NCBI RefSeq assembly: GCF_000717185.1
Contig: NZ_JNYE01000032.1
Span: 1-64,000, forward strand
Length of the DNA: 64,000 bases
Direction of reading: 5' to 3'
From: Kitasatospora phosalacinea
Lineage (GTDB): Bacteria; Actinomycetota; Actinomycetes; Streptomycetales; Streptomycetaceae
This document shows, in pieces, positions 56,386 through 64,000 of the stretch; the stretch's first letter is position 1, and every line of letters starts with the position of its first letter. Position numbers and translations under genes: made by a program. Under the pieces are notes generated by a model, which was given only the letters and a program-made list of their open reading frames with translations, was not told where the DNA came from and did no database searches.

Positions 56386-57072
56386 GTGCGACGCCTGCGT
56401 ACCGCCCTGCTCGCCGTCCTCACGGCCGTGGTGCTCGCCGTGCCCGGCACGTCCACCAGCGCCGCCCACGCGGCGACGACCAGCACCCGCACCCCCGTGG
56501 TCTTCGTCCACGGCTTCGTCGGCAACGCCTCCAACTGGGCCGCCGCGGAAGCCCTGTTCGTGGCCGACGGCTACTCGTCCGGTGACCTGTTCGCCTACCA
56601 GTACAACTGGTCGCAGTCCAACGCCGTCAGCGCCGCCGGCCTGGCCGCCTACGTGCGCCAGGTCCTCGCCGCCACCGGCGCGCACCAGGTCGACATCGTC
56701 AACCACTCCATGGGCGGCCTGGTCAGCGACTGGTACGTCAAGAAGCTCGGCGGCCAGCCCTACGTCCGCCACCTCGCCTCCATCGCGGGCGCGAACCACG
56801 GCACCACCGCGGCCGGCGCCTGCCTGGTGAACCCGTCCTGCGTGGAGATGTTCCCCGGCTCCCTGTTCCTGGCCACGCTCAACGCGGGCGACGAGACCCC
56901 CGGCGACACGCAGTACGCCACCTGGTACTCGCCCTGTGACGGCATCATCGTCCCCTACACCAGCACCCGGCTCGACGGCGCCGCCAACAACCTCGTCCCC
57001 TGCCAGACCCACCTCGGCTTCCTGACCGACATCCCGACCCTCCGGGCCGTCGAGCGCTTCCTCGACAACTGA
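56386..57072 (+). CDS. Secreted lipase, class 2 type
   Basis: A 228-aa extracellular triacylglycerol lipase/esterase. Signal peptide (LLAVLTAVVLAVPGTSTSAA, cleavage near HAA about 29), then VVFVHGFVGNASNWAA, nucleophile in DIVNHSMGGLVSDWYV, Asp in SPCDGIIVPYTS and His in CQTHLGFLTD. Four Cys probably form disulfides. GTG 56386 has GAGAGGAT 7 bases upstream. Divergent from the LAL regulator; the 220-bp spacer may hold both promoters. Confidence 0.94.
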   Translation: MRRLRTALLAVLTAVVLAVPGTSTSAAHAATTSTRTPVVFVHGFVGNASNWAAAEALFVADGYSSGDLFAYQYNWSQSNAVSAAGLAAYVRQVLAATGAHQVDIVNHSMGGLVSDWYVKKLGGQPYVRHLASIAGANHGTTAAGACLVNPSCVEMFPGSLFLATLNAGDETPGDTQYATWYSPCDGIIVPYTSTRLDGAANNLVPCQTHLGFLTDIPTLRAVERFLDN

Positions 57073-57108
57073 CCCGGCTGCCCCGGTCACCGGCCGCCCC
57101 GGCCGGGA

Positions 57109-57130
57109 ACCGGGGCCTCGGCCCCCCGGT
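57109..57130 (+). terminator. Hairpin after the lipase gene
   Basis: ACCGGGGCC (57109-57117) pairs with GGCCCCCCGGT (57120-57130) with a two-base bulge. It is 37 bp after the stop. Confidence 0.4.
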
Positions 57131-57212
57131 GCCTGCCCGCCGCCGGGACCGGTTCGCGGCGGCCCGCTGACCGTCCGGGCGGGCCGGACGGGGTTCGTAC
57201 GGCCGTCGTCCG

Positions 57213-58217
57213 TCAGTCGGGGCGCCGGCGGTCGGCGGGGGGCGGCCAGGGGCCCTCGGCCTCGCCCGGGGCGAGGCGGTTCACCACTTCGGCGAGGGCG
57301 ATGCACGCCTGCTCGATGGTGACGAGGGTGTTCTCGCGTTCGGTGGTGACGGCGGCGAGCAGCAGTCCGGTCAGGGCGGCGACGCCGTTGAGGGCCTGCA
57401 ACTGGACCATCACGGCGAGCAGGCCGTGGTCGGCGAACGGGCCGACGTGATCGATGGCGGCGGGAACGGCGATGACGGACACCACCAGGACGCACGGCGC
57501 GGCGCCGAGCAACTGGAAGCGCAGCGCCGCCCACATCACCACCGGCAGGACCAGGAAGAGCAGGGAGAGCGGGCTGCGGGTCGCCGTGAGCACGGTGACG
57601 GCGGTGGTCGCCAGCAGGCCGAGGGCCTCCGCCCAGCGGTGCAGCGGTACGTCGCGGGGCATCCGGGCGGCGCGCACCGCCAGCAGCAGCGGGGTGACCA
57701 CCAGCACGCCCATCGCGTCACCCGTCCACCACGCCGTCCAGGCGGGCCAGAACTGGTGCGGGACCAGCGCGCCCTCGGACACCAGGATCAGGCAGGCGGC
57801 GGTCGCACTGATCAGCGTGGAGGCGAGCGCCCCCAGGAAGACCAGCGCCACACCGTCCCGCAGCCGGTCGAGCTCGACCCGGAAGCCCACCCGGGCCAGC
57901 AGCAGGACGGCCACCACCGGGGCGAGCGTGTTGCCCGCCGCGATGCCGAAGGAGGCGGGGGTGATCGCTCCGAACCCCGCGATGACCAGCAGGGCGCCGA
58001 GCGCGATCCCGGGCCACACGCGCAGGCCGAGCAGCAGCAGGCCGGCCACGGCGACGCCGGTCGGCGGCCACAGCGGGGTGACGTGGACGCCGCCCACGAC
58101 GACCTGCGTCAGCAGGCCGAGCCGGCCCCCCGCCCAGTACACGAGCGCGACGCCGAGGATCGACAAGCCGGCCACCGCGGTCTCTCCGGCCTTCGCGTTG
58201 CGCAGCACAGCAGCCAT
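57213..58217 (-). CDS. MASE1-domain membrane protein
   Basis: A 334-aa protein with eight or so membrane segments of the MASE1 type: LGLLTQVVVGGVHVTPLWPPTGVAVAGLLLLG and WTAWWTGDAMGVLVVTPLLLAV are typical. MASE1 is normally the sensor part of kinases or cyclases; here only a short coiled-coil-like tail (LLAAVTTERENTLVTIEQACIAL) follows, so it is a stand-alone sensor. ATG 58217. The next gene upstream on the strand is a SpoIIE-type phosphatase, a plausible output partner. Confidence 0.9.
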   Translation of the reverse strand: MAAVLRNAKAGETAVAGLSILGVALVYWAGGRLGLLTQVVVGGVHVTPLWPPTGVAVAGLLLLGLRVWPGIALGALLVIAGFGAITPASFGIAAGNTLAPVVAVLLLARVGFRVELDRLRDGVALVFLGALASTLISATAACLILVSEGALVPHQFWPAWTAWWTGDAMGVLVVTPLLLAVRAARMPRDVPLHRWAEALGLLATTAVTVLTATRSPLSLLFLVLPVVMWAALRFQLLGAAPCVLVVSVIAVPAAIDHVGPFADHGLLAVMVQLQALNGVAALTGLLLAAVTTERENTLVTIEQACIALAEVVNRLAPGEAEGPWPPPADRRRPD

Positions 58218-58315
58218 CTCATCGCACGCCGCCGCCCGGCCCCGGCCGTGACACGCCCGAAGGGTCGGCCGGGACGGTCGGATCCGCTGCGGTCACCCGC
58301 CGCTGCCGGGCGCCG

Positions 58316-59215
58316 TCACGGTCCGCCGTGGCAGAGCACCAGGACCGCGGCGTCGTCCTGGTGCCCGGTGAGGTCGGCGACCTCCAGCACCCGGCCGGCC
58401 AGCTCCCCGGGCTCGGCGCCCACCCCCGCGCGCACCCGCCGCAGGACGTGCTCCAGCCCGGTGTCGAGCGGGAACGCGGGCCCTTCCACCACGCCGTCGG
58501 TCACCAGGACGACCGCTTCCGTTCCCGACAGGCGCCGCCGCGTCACCGGGTACACCTCGCCGGGTTCGATGCCGAGCGGCAGCCCCACCTCGTCGGCGTT
58601 CTCGGTGTCGTCGATCCCGGACCGGCCGTCGGCGGTGGCCCAGATCGCCGGGACGTGGCCGGCCCGGGCGACGGACAGTTCGTGGGTGGCGGGGTCGAAG
58701 CGCAGGAAGCAGCAGGTGGCGAAGAGGCCGTCGGGCAGGGACAGCAGCAGTTCGTTGGTCCGGGCCAGCACCTCGCCGGGGTCGCTCGCCGCGCTGGCCA
58801 GCGCCCGCAGGCCGATCCGGACCTGGCCCATGAACACGGCCGCCTCGACGTCGTGGCCCTGCACGTCGCCGATGGTCAGCCCGAGCGTCCCGTCCGGCAG
58901 CCGGAAGCCGTCGTACCAGTCGCCGCCGATGTCCAGGCCGTGGCGCGCGGGCGCGTACCGGGCGGAGGTCCGCAGCCCGGGCAGGCTCGGCAGCGCGGCC
59001 GGGAGCAGCTCGCGCTGCAGCGCCATGGCGAGTTCGACCCGGGCCCGCTGCCGCTCGGCGTGCTCCAGCGCCCGGGCGGTGAGCTCGCCGAGCTTGCCCA
59101 GCAGTTCGTGCGCGTCGGCGGGGTGCGACGGGGGACGGCGACGGCTCACGGGCGGCTCCAGCACGGCCTCGACTGACGGGCGGCGGGCGGCTGTCCTGCC
59201 ACCGCGTGCCTCCAT
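58316..59215 (-). CDS. SpoIIE/PP2C-type serine phosphatase
   Basis: A 299-aa metal-dependent phosphatase that would dephosphorylate anti-anti-sigma factors. N-terminal helical part (AHELLGKLGELTARALEHAERQRARVELAMALQRELLPA, split) leads into the catalytic domain: GGDWYDGFRLPDG, TIGDVQGHDVEAAVFMGQVR, VVLVTDGVVEGP and LTGHQDDAAVLVL carry the metal-binding Asp residues. ATG 59215 has GAAGGG just before. It lies upstream of the MASE1 gene, 98 bp apart, so both may form a sensing pair in partner-switching control. Confidence 0.93.
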   Translation of the reverse strand: MEARGGRTAARRPSVEAVLEPPVSRRRPPSHPADAHELLGKLGELTARALEHAERQRARVELAMALQRELLPAALPSLPGLRTSARYAPARHGLDIGGDWYDGFRLPDGTLGLTIGDVQGHDVEAAVFMGQVRIGLRALASAASDPGEVLARTNELLLSLPDGLFATCCFLRFDPATHELSVARAGHVPAIWATADGRSGIDDTENADEVGLPLGIEPGEVYPVTRRRLSGTEAVVLVTDGVVEGPAFPLDTGLEHVLRRVRAGVGAEPGELAGRVLEVADLTGHQDDAAVLVLCHGGP

Positions 59216-59383
59216 TGTCCCTTCACCCGATCGGACCCGCCCCCGCGGCCGCCCCGCGCACCCGCGTTCTCGACGAGGCCACCGAACGGCCCGGCCTCCT
59301 CGAGAACCTCGCGACGAGCACCCGCGCCGCCACCCGTTCCACAACGCGAGGGGGACCGCGGGCGTCCGGGTGCGGTGACCGTT

Positions 59384-62020
59384 TCAGGCCGTGGAGGGCA
59401 GGGCGGCCCGGCCGGGGACGGTGGTGCCGGGGGCGGGGAGGGGCGCCGGGTGGGGGCCGACGGTGCTGACCCGGTGTGTGCCGGGGCCGAGGCGGCGGGG
59501 CGGGAGGCCGGGGAGGTCGAGGACGGCTTCGCAGCCCGCCGGGACGGTGAGTTCGGCGGTCAGGCCCTGGTCGGTGAGCTGCCAGGAGATGGCGGCGGTG
59601 CCGTGGGGGGTGTCGTGGCGGGCCTCGGCCCAGGTGAGGCCGCCGCCGGGGCGGGGGGCGAAGCGGATGGTGCGGTAGCCGGGCTCGGCGGGGGCGAGGC
59701 CGGCGACGGTGCGGTGGAGCCAGTCGGCGACCGCGCCGAGCGCGTAGTGGTTGAAGGAGGTCATGCCGCCGGGGTTGAGGGTGCCGTCGGGGCGCAGGCT
59801 GTCCCAGCGTTCCCAGATGGTGGTGGCGCCCTGGGTGACGGGGTAGAGCCAGGACGGGCACTGGGTCTGCAGCAGCAGCCGGTAGGCGTCGTCGAGGTGT
59901 CCGGCGTCGGTGAGGGCGTCGCAGATCAGCGGGGTGCCGACGAAGCCGGTGGCGATCGTGTGGCCGCCTTCGCGGACGAGGTGGGCCAGGCGGTCCCCGG
60001 CCCGGCGGCGGGCGGCGGGGTCGGTGAGCAGGCCGAAGCGGAGGGCGACGGCGTACGCGGTGGGGCTGTCGGAGGTGAGCAGCCCGTCCGGGGTGCCCCA
60101 GCGCTGCCGGAACGCAGAGGCGACCTGGTCGGCCAGCAGGCCGTAGCGGTGGGCGTCGGCGTGCTCGCCGATGGTGCGGGCGGTGAGTGCCAGGTGCCGG
60201 GCGGAGTGGGCGAAGTAGGCGGTGGCGATCAGGTACGGGTCGGTGCGGCCCGCGCCCGGGTCCTCGGGCGGGGCGGCCGGGTCGAGCCAGTCGCCGAGCT
60301 GGAAGCCGCTGTCCCAGAGCCTGGTGGGTCCGGCGAGGCGGTCGACCAGGTCGACCCAGCGGCGTCCGGCGGTGTAGTGGCGGCGCAGCAGTGCGGGGTC
60401 GTCGAAGCGCCGGTGCAGCAGCCAGGGGGTGAGGACGGCGGCGTCGCCCCAGACGGCGCCGGGCCGGATCGGCGTCCAGGCGGGCTCGCCGGGGATGACC
60501 GGCACGTACCAGGGGACGGTGCCGTCGGGCAGCTGCTCGACGCCGAGGTCGGTGAGCCAGGAGTCGAGCATGCCCGCGCAGTCGTAGAGGAAGGCCGCGG
60601 TGGGGGCGAAGACCTGGAGGTCGCCGGTCCAGCCGAGGCGTTCGTCGCGGGCGGGGCAGTCGGTGGGGATGTCGACGAAGTTGCCGCGCATGCTCCACAC
60701 CACGTTCTCGTGCAGGCGGTTGACCAGCGGGTCGCTGCACTCGAACCAGCCGGTGCGGCGCAGGTCGGTGTGGTGGACGCGGGCGGTGACGTCGGCCGGG
60801 TCGAGGTCGCCGGGCCAGCCGGTGACCTCGGCGTAGCGGAAGCCGTGCAGGGTGAAGCGGGGCTCCCAGGTCTGCGGGCCGCCGGCCAGGACGAGGGTGT
60901 CGACGGAGCGGGCCTCGCGCAGCGGGCGGACGGCGAGTTCGCCGCCGTCCAGGACCTCGGCGTGCCGCAGGACGACCTCGGTGCCGGCCGGGCCGTCGAC
61001 GGTGATCCGCAGGCGGCCGACCAGGTTCTGGCCGAAGTCGAGCAGGTGGCGGCCGTCGGGGCGGCGGGTCACCGAGACGGGCGCGACCTCGGCGGTGCAG
61101 CGCACCGGCGGGCCCTGCGGGGCGGTGAGGGTGCGCGGGTCGCGGGTGTGGACGGCGACCGGGGTCCAGCCGTCGGCGGCGGCCTGCGGGGTGGACCACC
61201 GCGGGTCGTCGAGGCGGGAGTCGTGGGTCTCGCCCTCGTACAGGCCGCTGAACAGGATCGGGCTGGGGGCGGCGCTCCAGTCGGGGCCGGTGGCGACGGT
61301 GGTGCGGGTGCCGTCGGGGTGGGTGACCTCCAGTTGGGCGATCAGCGACTGGTCGGTGCCGTAGATGTTGCGGGTGCCGCCGTCGAAGCCGTACTTGCCG
61401 CGGTACCAGCCGTCGCCGAGCCAGGCGCCGAGGGCGTTGTCGCCGGGCACGAGGTGCGCGGTGACGTCGTGGGTGCGGTAGCGCAGGCGTTCGGGGTAGA
61501 CCGTCCAGCCGGGGGCGAGGGCCTCGTCGCCGACCCGGCGGCCGTTGATCTCGGCCTCGTACAGGCCGTGCGCGGTGACGTACAGGCGGGCGCGCTCGAC
61601 GGGCTTGTCGAGGTGGAAGCCGGTGCGGACCCGGGCGGGGCGGCGTTCGGCGTCCGGGTCCTCGGGCCAGGCGGCGCCGACCGGGACGGCCGCCCAGTCG
61701 GCGGGGGAGAGGAGTCCGGCCTCGACGGCGGCGGGCGCGCTCCAGGCGGAGGGGCCTTCGCCGTCGGCCCAGACGCGGACGCGGACGGTGGCGCGTTCGC
61801 GGGAGGCGAGCGGCGCGGCGGGCCAGGGCACCAGGCGGTGGTCGGCGCCGGGCAGCGGGCCGGTGGTGGTGCGGCGGCCGTCGCGTTCGACCTCGACCTC
61901 GTAGGCGTCCTGGGCGCGGGTGCCGGCGGGCAGGGTCCAGGACAGGCGGGGGGCGGCGGTGCCGGTGCCGAGGCCGTCCGGCAGGTGTTCGAACGTCACC
62001 GGGGCGGGCGGGAGGAGCAT
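59384..62020 (-). CDS. GH78 alpha-L-rhamnosidase
   Basis: An 878-aa cytoplasmic (no signal peptide) enzyme removing L-rhamnose. The family order is seen: N-terminal beta-domains (from PVTFEHLPDGLGTGTAAPRLSW), DUF-type beta-sandwich (ARLYVTAHGLYEAEINGRRVGDE), the (alpha/alpha)6 barrel with the acid in IPTDCPARDERLGWTGD and Glu/Asp in the IPGEPAWTPIRPGAVWGDAAV region, and the C-terminal domain after MTSFNHYALGAVADWLHRTVAGL. ATG 62020 with GGAAGG upstream. It is the last gene of a transporter operon, so it acts on imported rhamno-oligosaccharides or glycosides. Confidence 0.95.
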   Translation of the reverse strand: MLLPPAPVTFEHLPDGLGTGTAAPRLSWTLPAGTRAQDAYEVEVERDGRRTTTGPLPGADHRLVPWPAAPLASRERATVRVRVWADGEGPSAWSAPAAVEAGLLSPADWAAVPVGAAWPEDPDAERRPARVRTGFHLDKPVERARLYVTAHGLYEAEINGRRVGDEALAPGWTVYPERLRYRTHDVTAHLVPGDNALGAWLGDGWYRGKYGFDGGTRNIYGTDQSLIAQLEVTHPDGTRTTVATGPDWSAAPSPILFSGLYEGETHDSRLDDPRWSTPQAAADGWTPVAVHTRDPRTLTAPQGPPVRCTAEVAPVSVTRRPDGRHLLDFGQNLVGRLRITVDGPAGTEVVLRHAEVLDGGELAVRPLREARSVDTLVLAGGPQTWEPRFTLHGFRYAEVTGWPGDLDPADVTARVHHTDLRRTGWFECSDPLVNRLHENVVWSMRGNFVDIPTDCPARDERLGWTGDLQVFAPTAAFLYDCAGMLDSWLTDLGVEQLPDGTVPWYVPVIPGEPAWTPIRPGAVWGDAAVLTPWLLHRRFDDPALLRRHYTAGRRWVDLVDRLAGPTRLWDSGFQLGDWLDPAAPPEDPGAGRTDPYLIATAYFAHSARHLALTARTIGEHADAHRYGLLADQVASAFRQRWGTPDGLLTSDSPTAYAVALRFGLLTDPAARRRAGDRLAHLVREGGHTIATGFVGTPLICDALTDAGHLDDAYRLLLQTQCPSWLYPVTQGATTIWERWDSLRPDGTLNPGGMTSFNHYALGAVADWLHRTVAGLAPAEPGYRTIRFAPRPGGGLTWAEARHDTPHGTAAISWQLTDQGLTAELTVPAGCEAVLDLPGLPPRRLGPGTHRVSTVGPHPAPLPAPGTTVPGRAALPSTA

Positions 62021-62069
62021 GGGGACCTTCCGGGGTGTGGGTGGTGCGGGGCGGCGGGGCGAGGGGGCG

Positions 62070-62963
62070 TCAGCCCTTGACCGCGCCTCCGGTGAGGCCC
62101 TTCATGACCTTCTGGTTGAGGAAGAGGTAGATCGCCAGCGTGCCGAGGACGTTCAGGCAGATCGCGGCGAACAGCGGGCCGTACTGGGTGGCGCCGAAGT
62201 CGCCGGTGAAGTTCAGCAGGCCGACCTGGACGGTGCGCAGGTCCTGGCTGTTGGTGAAGGTGAGGGCGACCAGCAGGTCGTTCCAGATGAAGAAGAACTG
62301 CACCAGGCCGACGGTGAGGATCGCGTTGCGCACCATGGGCAGGCTGATCGTCCAGAACATGCGCAGGATCCCGGCGCCGTCGATGGTGGCGGCCTCGAAG
62401 AGCTCGCGGGGCACGCTCCTGTAGTAGGTGGCCATCATGAAGACGGTCAGTGGCAGGCCGGTGCCGGTGTAGGTGAGGACCAGCGGCCACAGCGTGCCGG
62501 ACAGGCCGGTGCGGAAGTAGACGGTGAACAGCGGCAGCAGGATCATCTGCGAGGGCACCATGACGCCGGCCAGGAAGACCAGCAGGGTCAGGCTCCGGCC
62601 CTTCCACACCATGATCTGCAGGGCGAAGCCCGCGGCCGCGCCCATCAGCAGGACCAGCGCCAGCGAGGGGACGACGGCCAGCAGGCTGTTGCGCAGGTAC
62701 AGGCCGATGTGGCCGGTGGTCCACGCCTCGGCGTAGTTGCCCCACTCCCAGTGGGTGGGCAGGCTCCAGGTGGAGTGGTTCAGGTAGTCGTTGTTGGACT
62801 TGACCGAGGTGAGGAACATCCACAGCAGCGGGTAGACCTCGACGACCACGAGCAGGGCGATCAGGATCCTGGCCCACAGGCCGCGCAGCGGGCGGCGGCG
62901 GCGCGGGGCGGCCTTGCGGACGGCGTGGGCGGGTGCGGTGCGCAGCGGCGTGTCGACGGACAT
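62070..62963 (-). CDS. CUT1 sugar ABC transporter permease, MalG type
   Basis: A 297-aa membrane subunit. Basic start, then ILIALLVVVEVYPLLWMFLTS, further spans, and the EAA loop FEAATIDGAGILRMFWTISLPMVRNA. The start ATG 62963 is 6 bp after the stop of the preceding permease gene. It forms the transport pair with the gene at 62970. Probable cargo is rhamnose-containing oligosaccharide, inferred from the GH78 gene. Confidence 0.94.
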   Translation of the reverse strand: MSVDTPLRTAPAHAVRKAAPRRRRPLRGLWARILIALLVVVEVYPLLWMFLTSVKSNNDYLNHSTWSLPTHWEWGNYAEAWTTGHIGLYLRNSLLAVVPSLALVLLMGAAAGFALQIMVWKGRSLTLLVFLAGVMVPSQMILLPLFTVYFRTGLSGTLWPLVLTYTGTGLPLTVFMMATYYRSVPRELFEAATIDGAGILRMFWTISLPMVRNAILTVGLVQFFFIWNDLLVALTFTNSQDLRTVQVGLLNFTGDFGATQYGPLFAAICLNVLGTLAIYLFLNQKVMKGLTGGAVKG

Positions 62964-62969
62964 GGCGGC

Positions 62970-63854
62970 TCAGCCCTTCGTGAGATCGCGCCGCGAGACG
63001 CGGAAGACGACCAGCGTCACCAGCAGGCACAGCACCGTCAGCAGGACCGCGATGGTGCTGCCGTAGCCGTACTCGCCGTAGGTGAAGGACGTCTGGAACA
63101 TGGAGAGGGTCAGGGGGGTGGTGCCGCTGCCGGGGCCGCCGTTGGTGAGCGCGACGATCGAGTCGAAGACCTTGAGGGTGCCGTTGATGCTGAAGATCGC
63201 CGAGGACATCAGGACCGGGAAGGACAGCGGCAGCACGATGTGGCGGATCAGCCGCAGGCCGGAGGCGCCGTCGAGGCGGGCCGATTCGAGGACCTCGTCG
63301 GGGATGTCCACCAGGCCGGCGAACAGCAGCACCGCGTAGAAGCCCATCGAGCGCCACACGTCCATCAGGATCAGCACCCAGAACGAGCTTCCGGCGCTGC
63401 CGAACCAGTCGACGGAGTGCAGGCCGACCAGCTCCAGCAGGGAGTTGACCGGGCCGGTCTGCGGGGCGACCTGGAAGAGCTTCTGGAACAGCAGGCCGAC
63501 CGCGACGGTCGGCAGCACCACGGGGAAGAACACCAGGGTGCGCACCAGCGCGGAGGCCTTCTTCAGGTAGAAGGTGTAGAGCAGGGCCAGCGCGTACCCG
63601 GCCGCGACCTGGCCGACGGTGACGACGGCCGCGTACTTGACGGTGAACCAGAGGGCGTCGTGGACGGCCGGGTCGTCGGCGAGGCGCTGGAAGTTGGCGA
63701 ATCCGGCCCAGCTGAACCCCGTGATGCTGTTGCCCTTGGTGAAGGAGTACCCCAGCGACCAGCCGATGGGGACGAGCATGACGAGGGTGTACACCAGCAG
63801 GGCGGGGCCCAACAGGATCGCGACTGCCCTGCGGTCACCGAGTACGCGGTGCAT
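62970..63854 (-). CDS. CUT1 sugar ABC transporter permease, MalF type
   Basis: A 294-aa membrane subunit. First span ILLGPALLVYTLVMLVPIGW, EAA loop LESARLDGASGLRLIRHIVLPLSFPVLM, last span VLLTVLCLLVTLVVF. ATG 63854 with AAGGAC 8 bases upstream. The same reading frame is open further upstream, through the end of the binding-protein gene, with no stop codon between them. ATP would be supplied by an ATPase outside the window. Confidence 0.93.
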   Translation of the reverse strand: MHRVLGDRRAVAILLGPALLVYTLVMLVPIGWSLGYSFTKGNSITGFSWAGFANFQRLADDPAVHDALWFTVKYAAVVTVGQVAAGYALALLYTFYLKKASALVRTLVFFPVVLPTVAVGLLFQKLFQVAPQTGPVNSLLELVGLHSVDWFGSAGSSFWVLILMDVWRSMGFYAVLLFAGLVDIPDEVLESARLDGASGLRLIRHIVLPLSFPVLMSSAIFSINGTLKVFDSIVALTNGGPGSGTTPLTLSMFQTSFTYGEYGYGSTIAVLLTVLCLLVTLVVFRVSRRDLTKG

Positions 63855-64000
63855 TGGACGTGTCCTTCGTTGTCGTGGCGGGAGCGGTGGCGGCGCGGCG
63901 GGGCGGGCGCGTCCCCGCCCCAGCGCCTCGAACCACAGCACGCTCTCCTTGGAGGCGCCGATGGTGTCGCGGATCTGGCCGGTGACGGCGTTGGCGTTCT
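63855..64000 (-). CDS. 3' part of a sugar ABC substrate-binding protein, with no visible stop
   Basis: The minus-strand frame reads NANAVTGQIRDTIGASKESV, then LWFEAL, typical of the late part of a CUT1 binding protein. It then turns into an Arg/Pro-rich string (GRGRARPAAPPPLPPRQRRT) and runs in frame into the permease ATG at 63854. A normal C-terminal end seems to be missing. It is either truncated by deletion, frameshifted just here, or fused. The rest is beyond the window. Confidence 0.6.

Noticed and set aside
59375-62080. A 901-codon plus-strand open frame opposite the GH78 gene
   Set aside because: Low-complexity antisense shadow; the GH78 protein on the minus strand has clear family motifs.

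Overview
The window is very GC-rich DNA. Codon third positions are almost always G or C, GTG and TTG starts are frequent, genes often overlap as GTGA or ATGA, and the families (LAL regulators, CUT1 sugar ABC systems, SpoIIE-type phosphatases, secreted CAZymes with Ser/Ala linkers) are typical of a Streptomycetaceae actinobacterium (Streptomyces or Kitasatospora). No rRNA, tRNA or CRISPR array was seen.

Left part (1-17.6 kb): a mannan utilisation region. The end of a sugar-binding lipoprotein and two CUT1 permeases are followed by a LacI regulator, mannose-6-phosphate isomerase (manA) and an SGNH hydrolase that could be a mannan deacetylase. After several regulators and unknown genes come a divergent LacI regulator, a secreted GH5 beta-mannanase with CBM2, a second sugar-binding lipoprotein and a GH2 beta-mannosidase. 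Four sites resembling one palindrome (GTTAACC-GGTTAAC) lie at the mannanase and beta-mannosidase promoters, so these genes are probably one regulon. Three of the four LacI regulators are close paralogues.

Middle part (17.7-41.2 kb): mostly single housekeeping-like genes. They include an alpha/beta hydrolase, ADP-ribosylglycohydrolase, aldo/keto reductase, DedA, an O-methyltransferase, a Gfo/Idh/MocA oxidoreductase, a metallo-hydrolase coupled to a membrane protein, a GlxA-type regulator, a DUF89 protein, DinB, GNATs, GH25 muramidase, a metallophosphoesterase, an AlkZ-like winged-helix protein, a secreted beta-helix glycosidase, an isochorismatase-like protein and glutathione peroxidase. Short tandem repeats at gene ends are a recurring peculiarity here.

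Accessory patch (about 41.3-46.8 kb): lower GC and mosaic. It starts in a truncated flavodoxin-like reductase gene and ends beside an intact, diverged and lower-GC homologue of the same gene. Between them are a SUKH-like protein, ISL3 and IS3 transposase scars, a membrane-anchored unknown protein and a possible recombination-directionality-factor relic. A frameshifted RelE-like toxin gene follows. This looks like the scar of repeated insertion and decay with a replacement gene copy.

Right part (46.8-64 kb): a secreted RICIN-GH43 enzyme with a classical LacI operator (TTGTTAGCGCTAACAA), a beta-propeller phytase, an alcohol/aldehyde dehydrogenase pair, a large LAL regulator, a secreted lipase, a MASE1 protein, a SpoIIE-type phosphatase, and a cluster of GH78 alpha-L-rhamnosidase with a CUT1 transporter whose binding-protein gene runs off the window. 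Together the window encodes use of plant polysaccharides (mannan, arabinoxylan or arabinan, rhamnose-containing pectin) and phytate. I did not find a clearly new multi-gene system. The best candidates for follow-up are the shared mannan operators, the gene-replacing accessory patch and the stop-codon-carrying tandem repeats.
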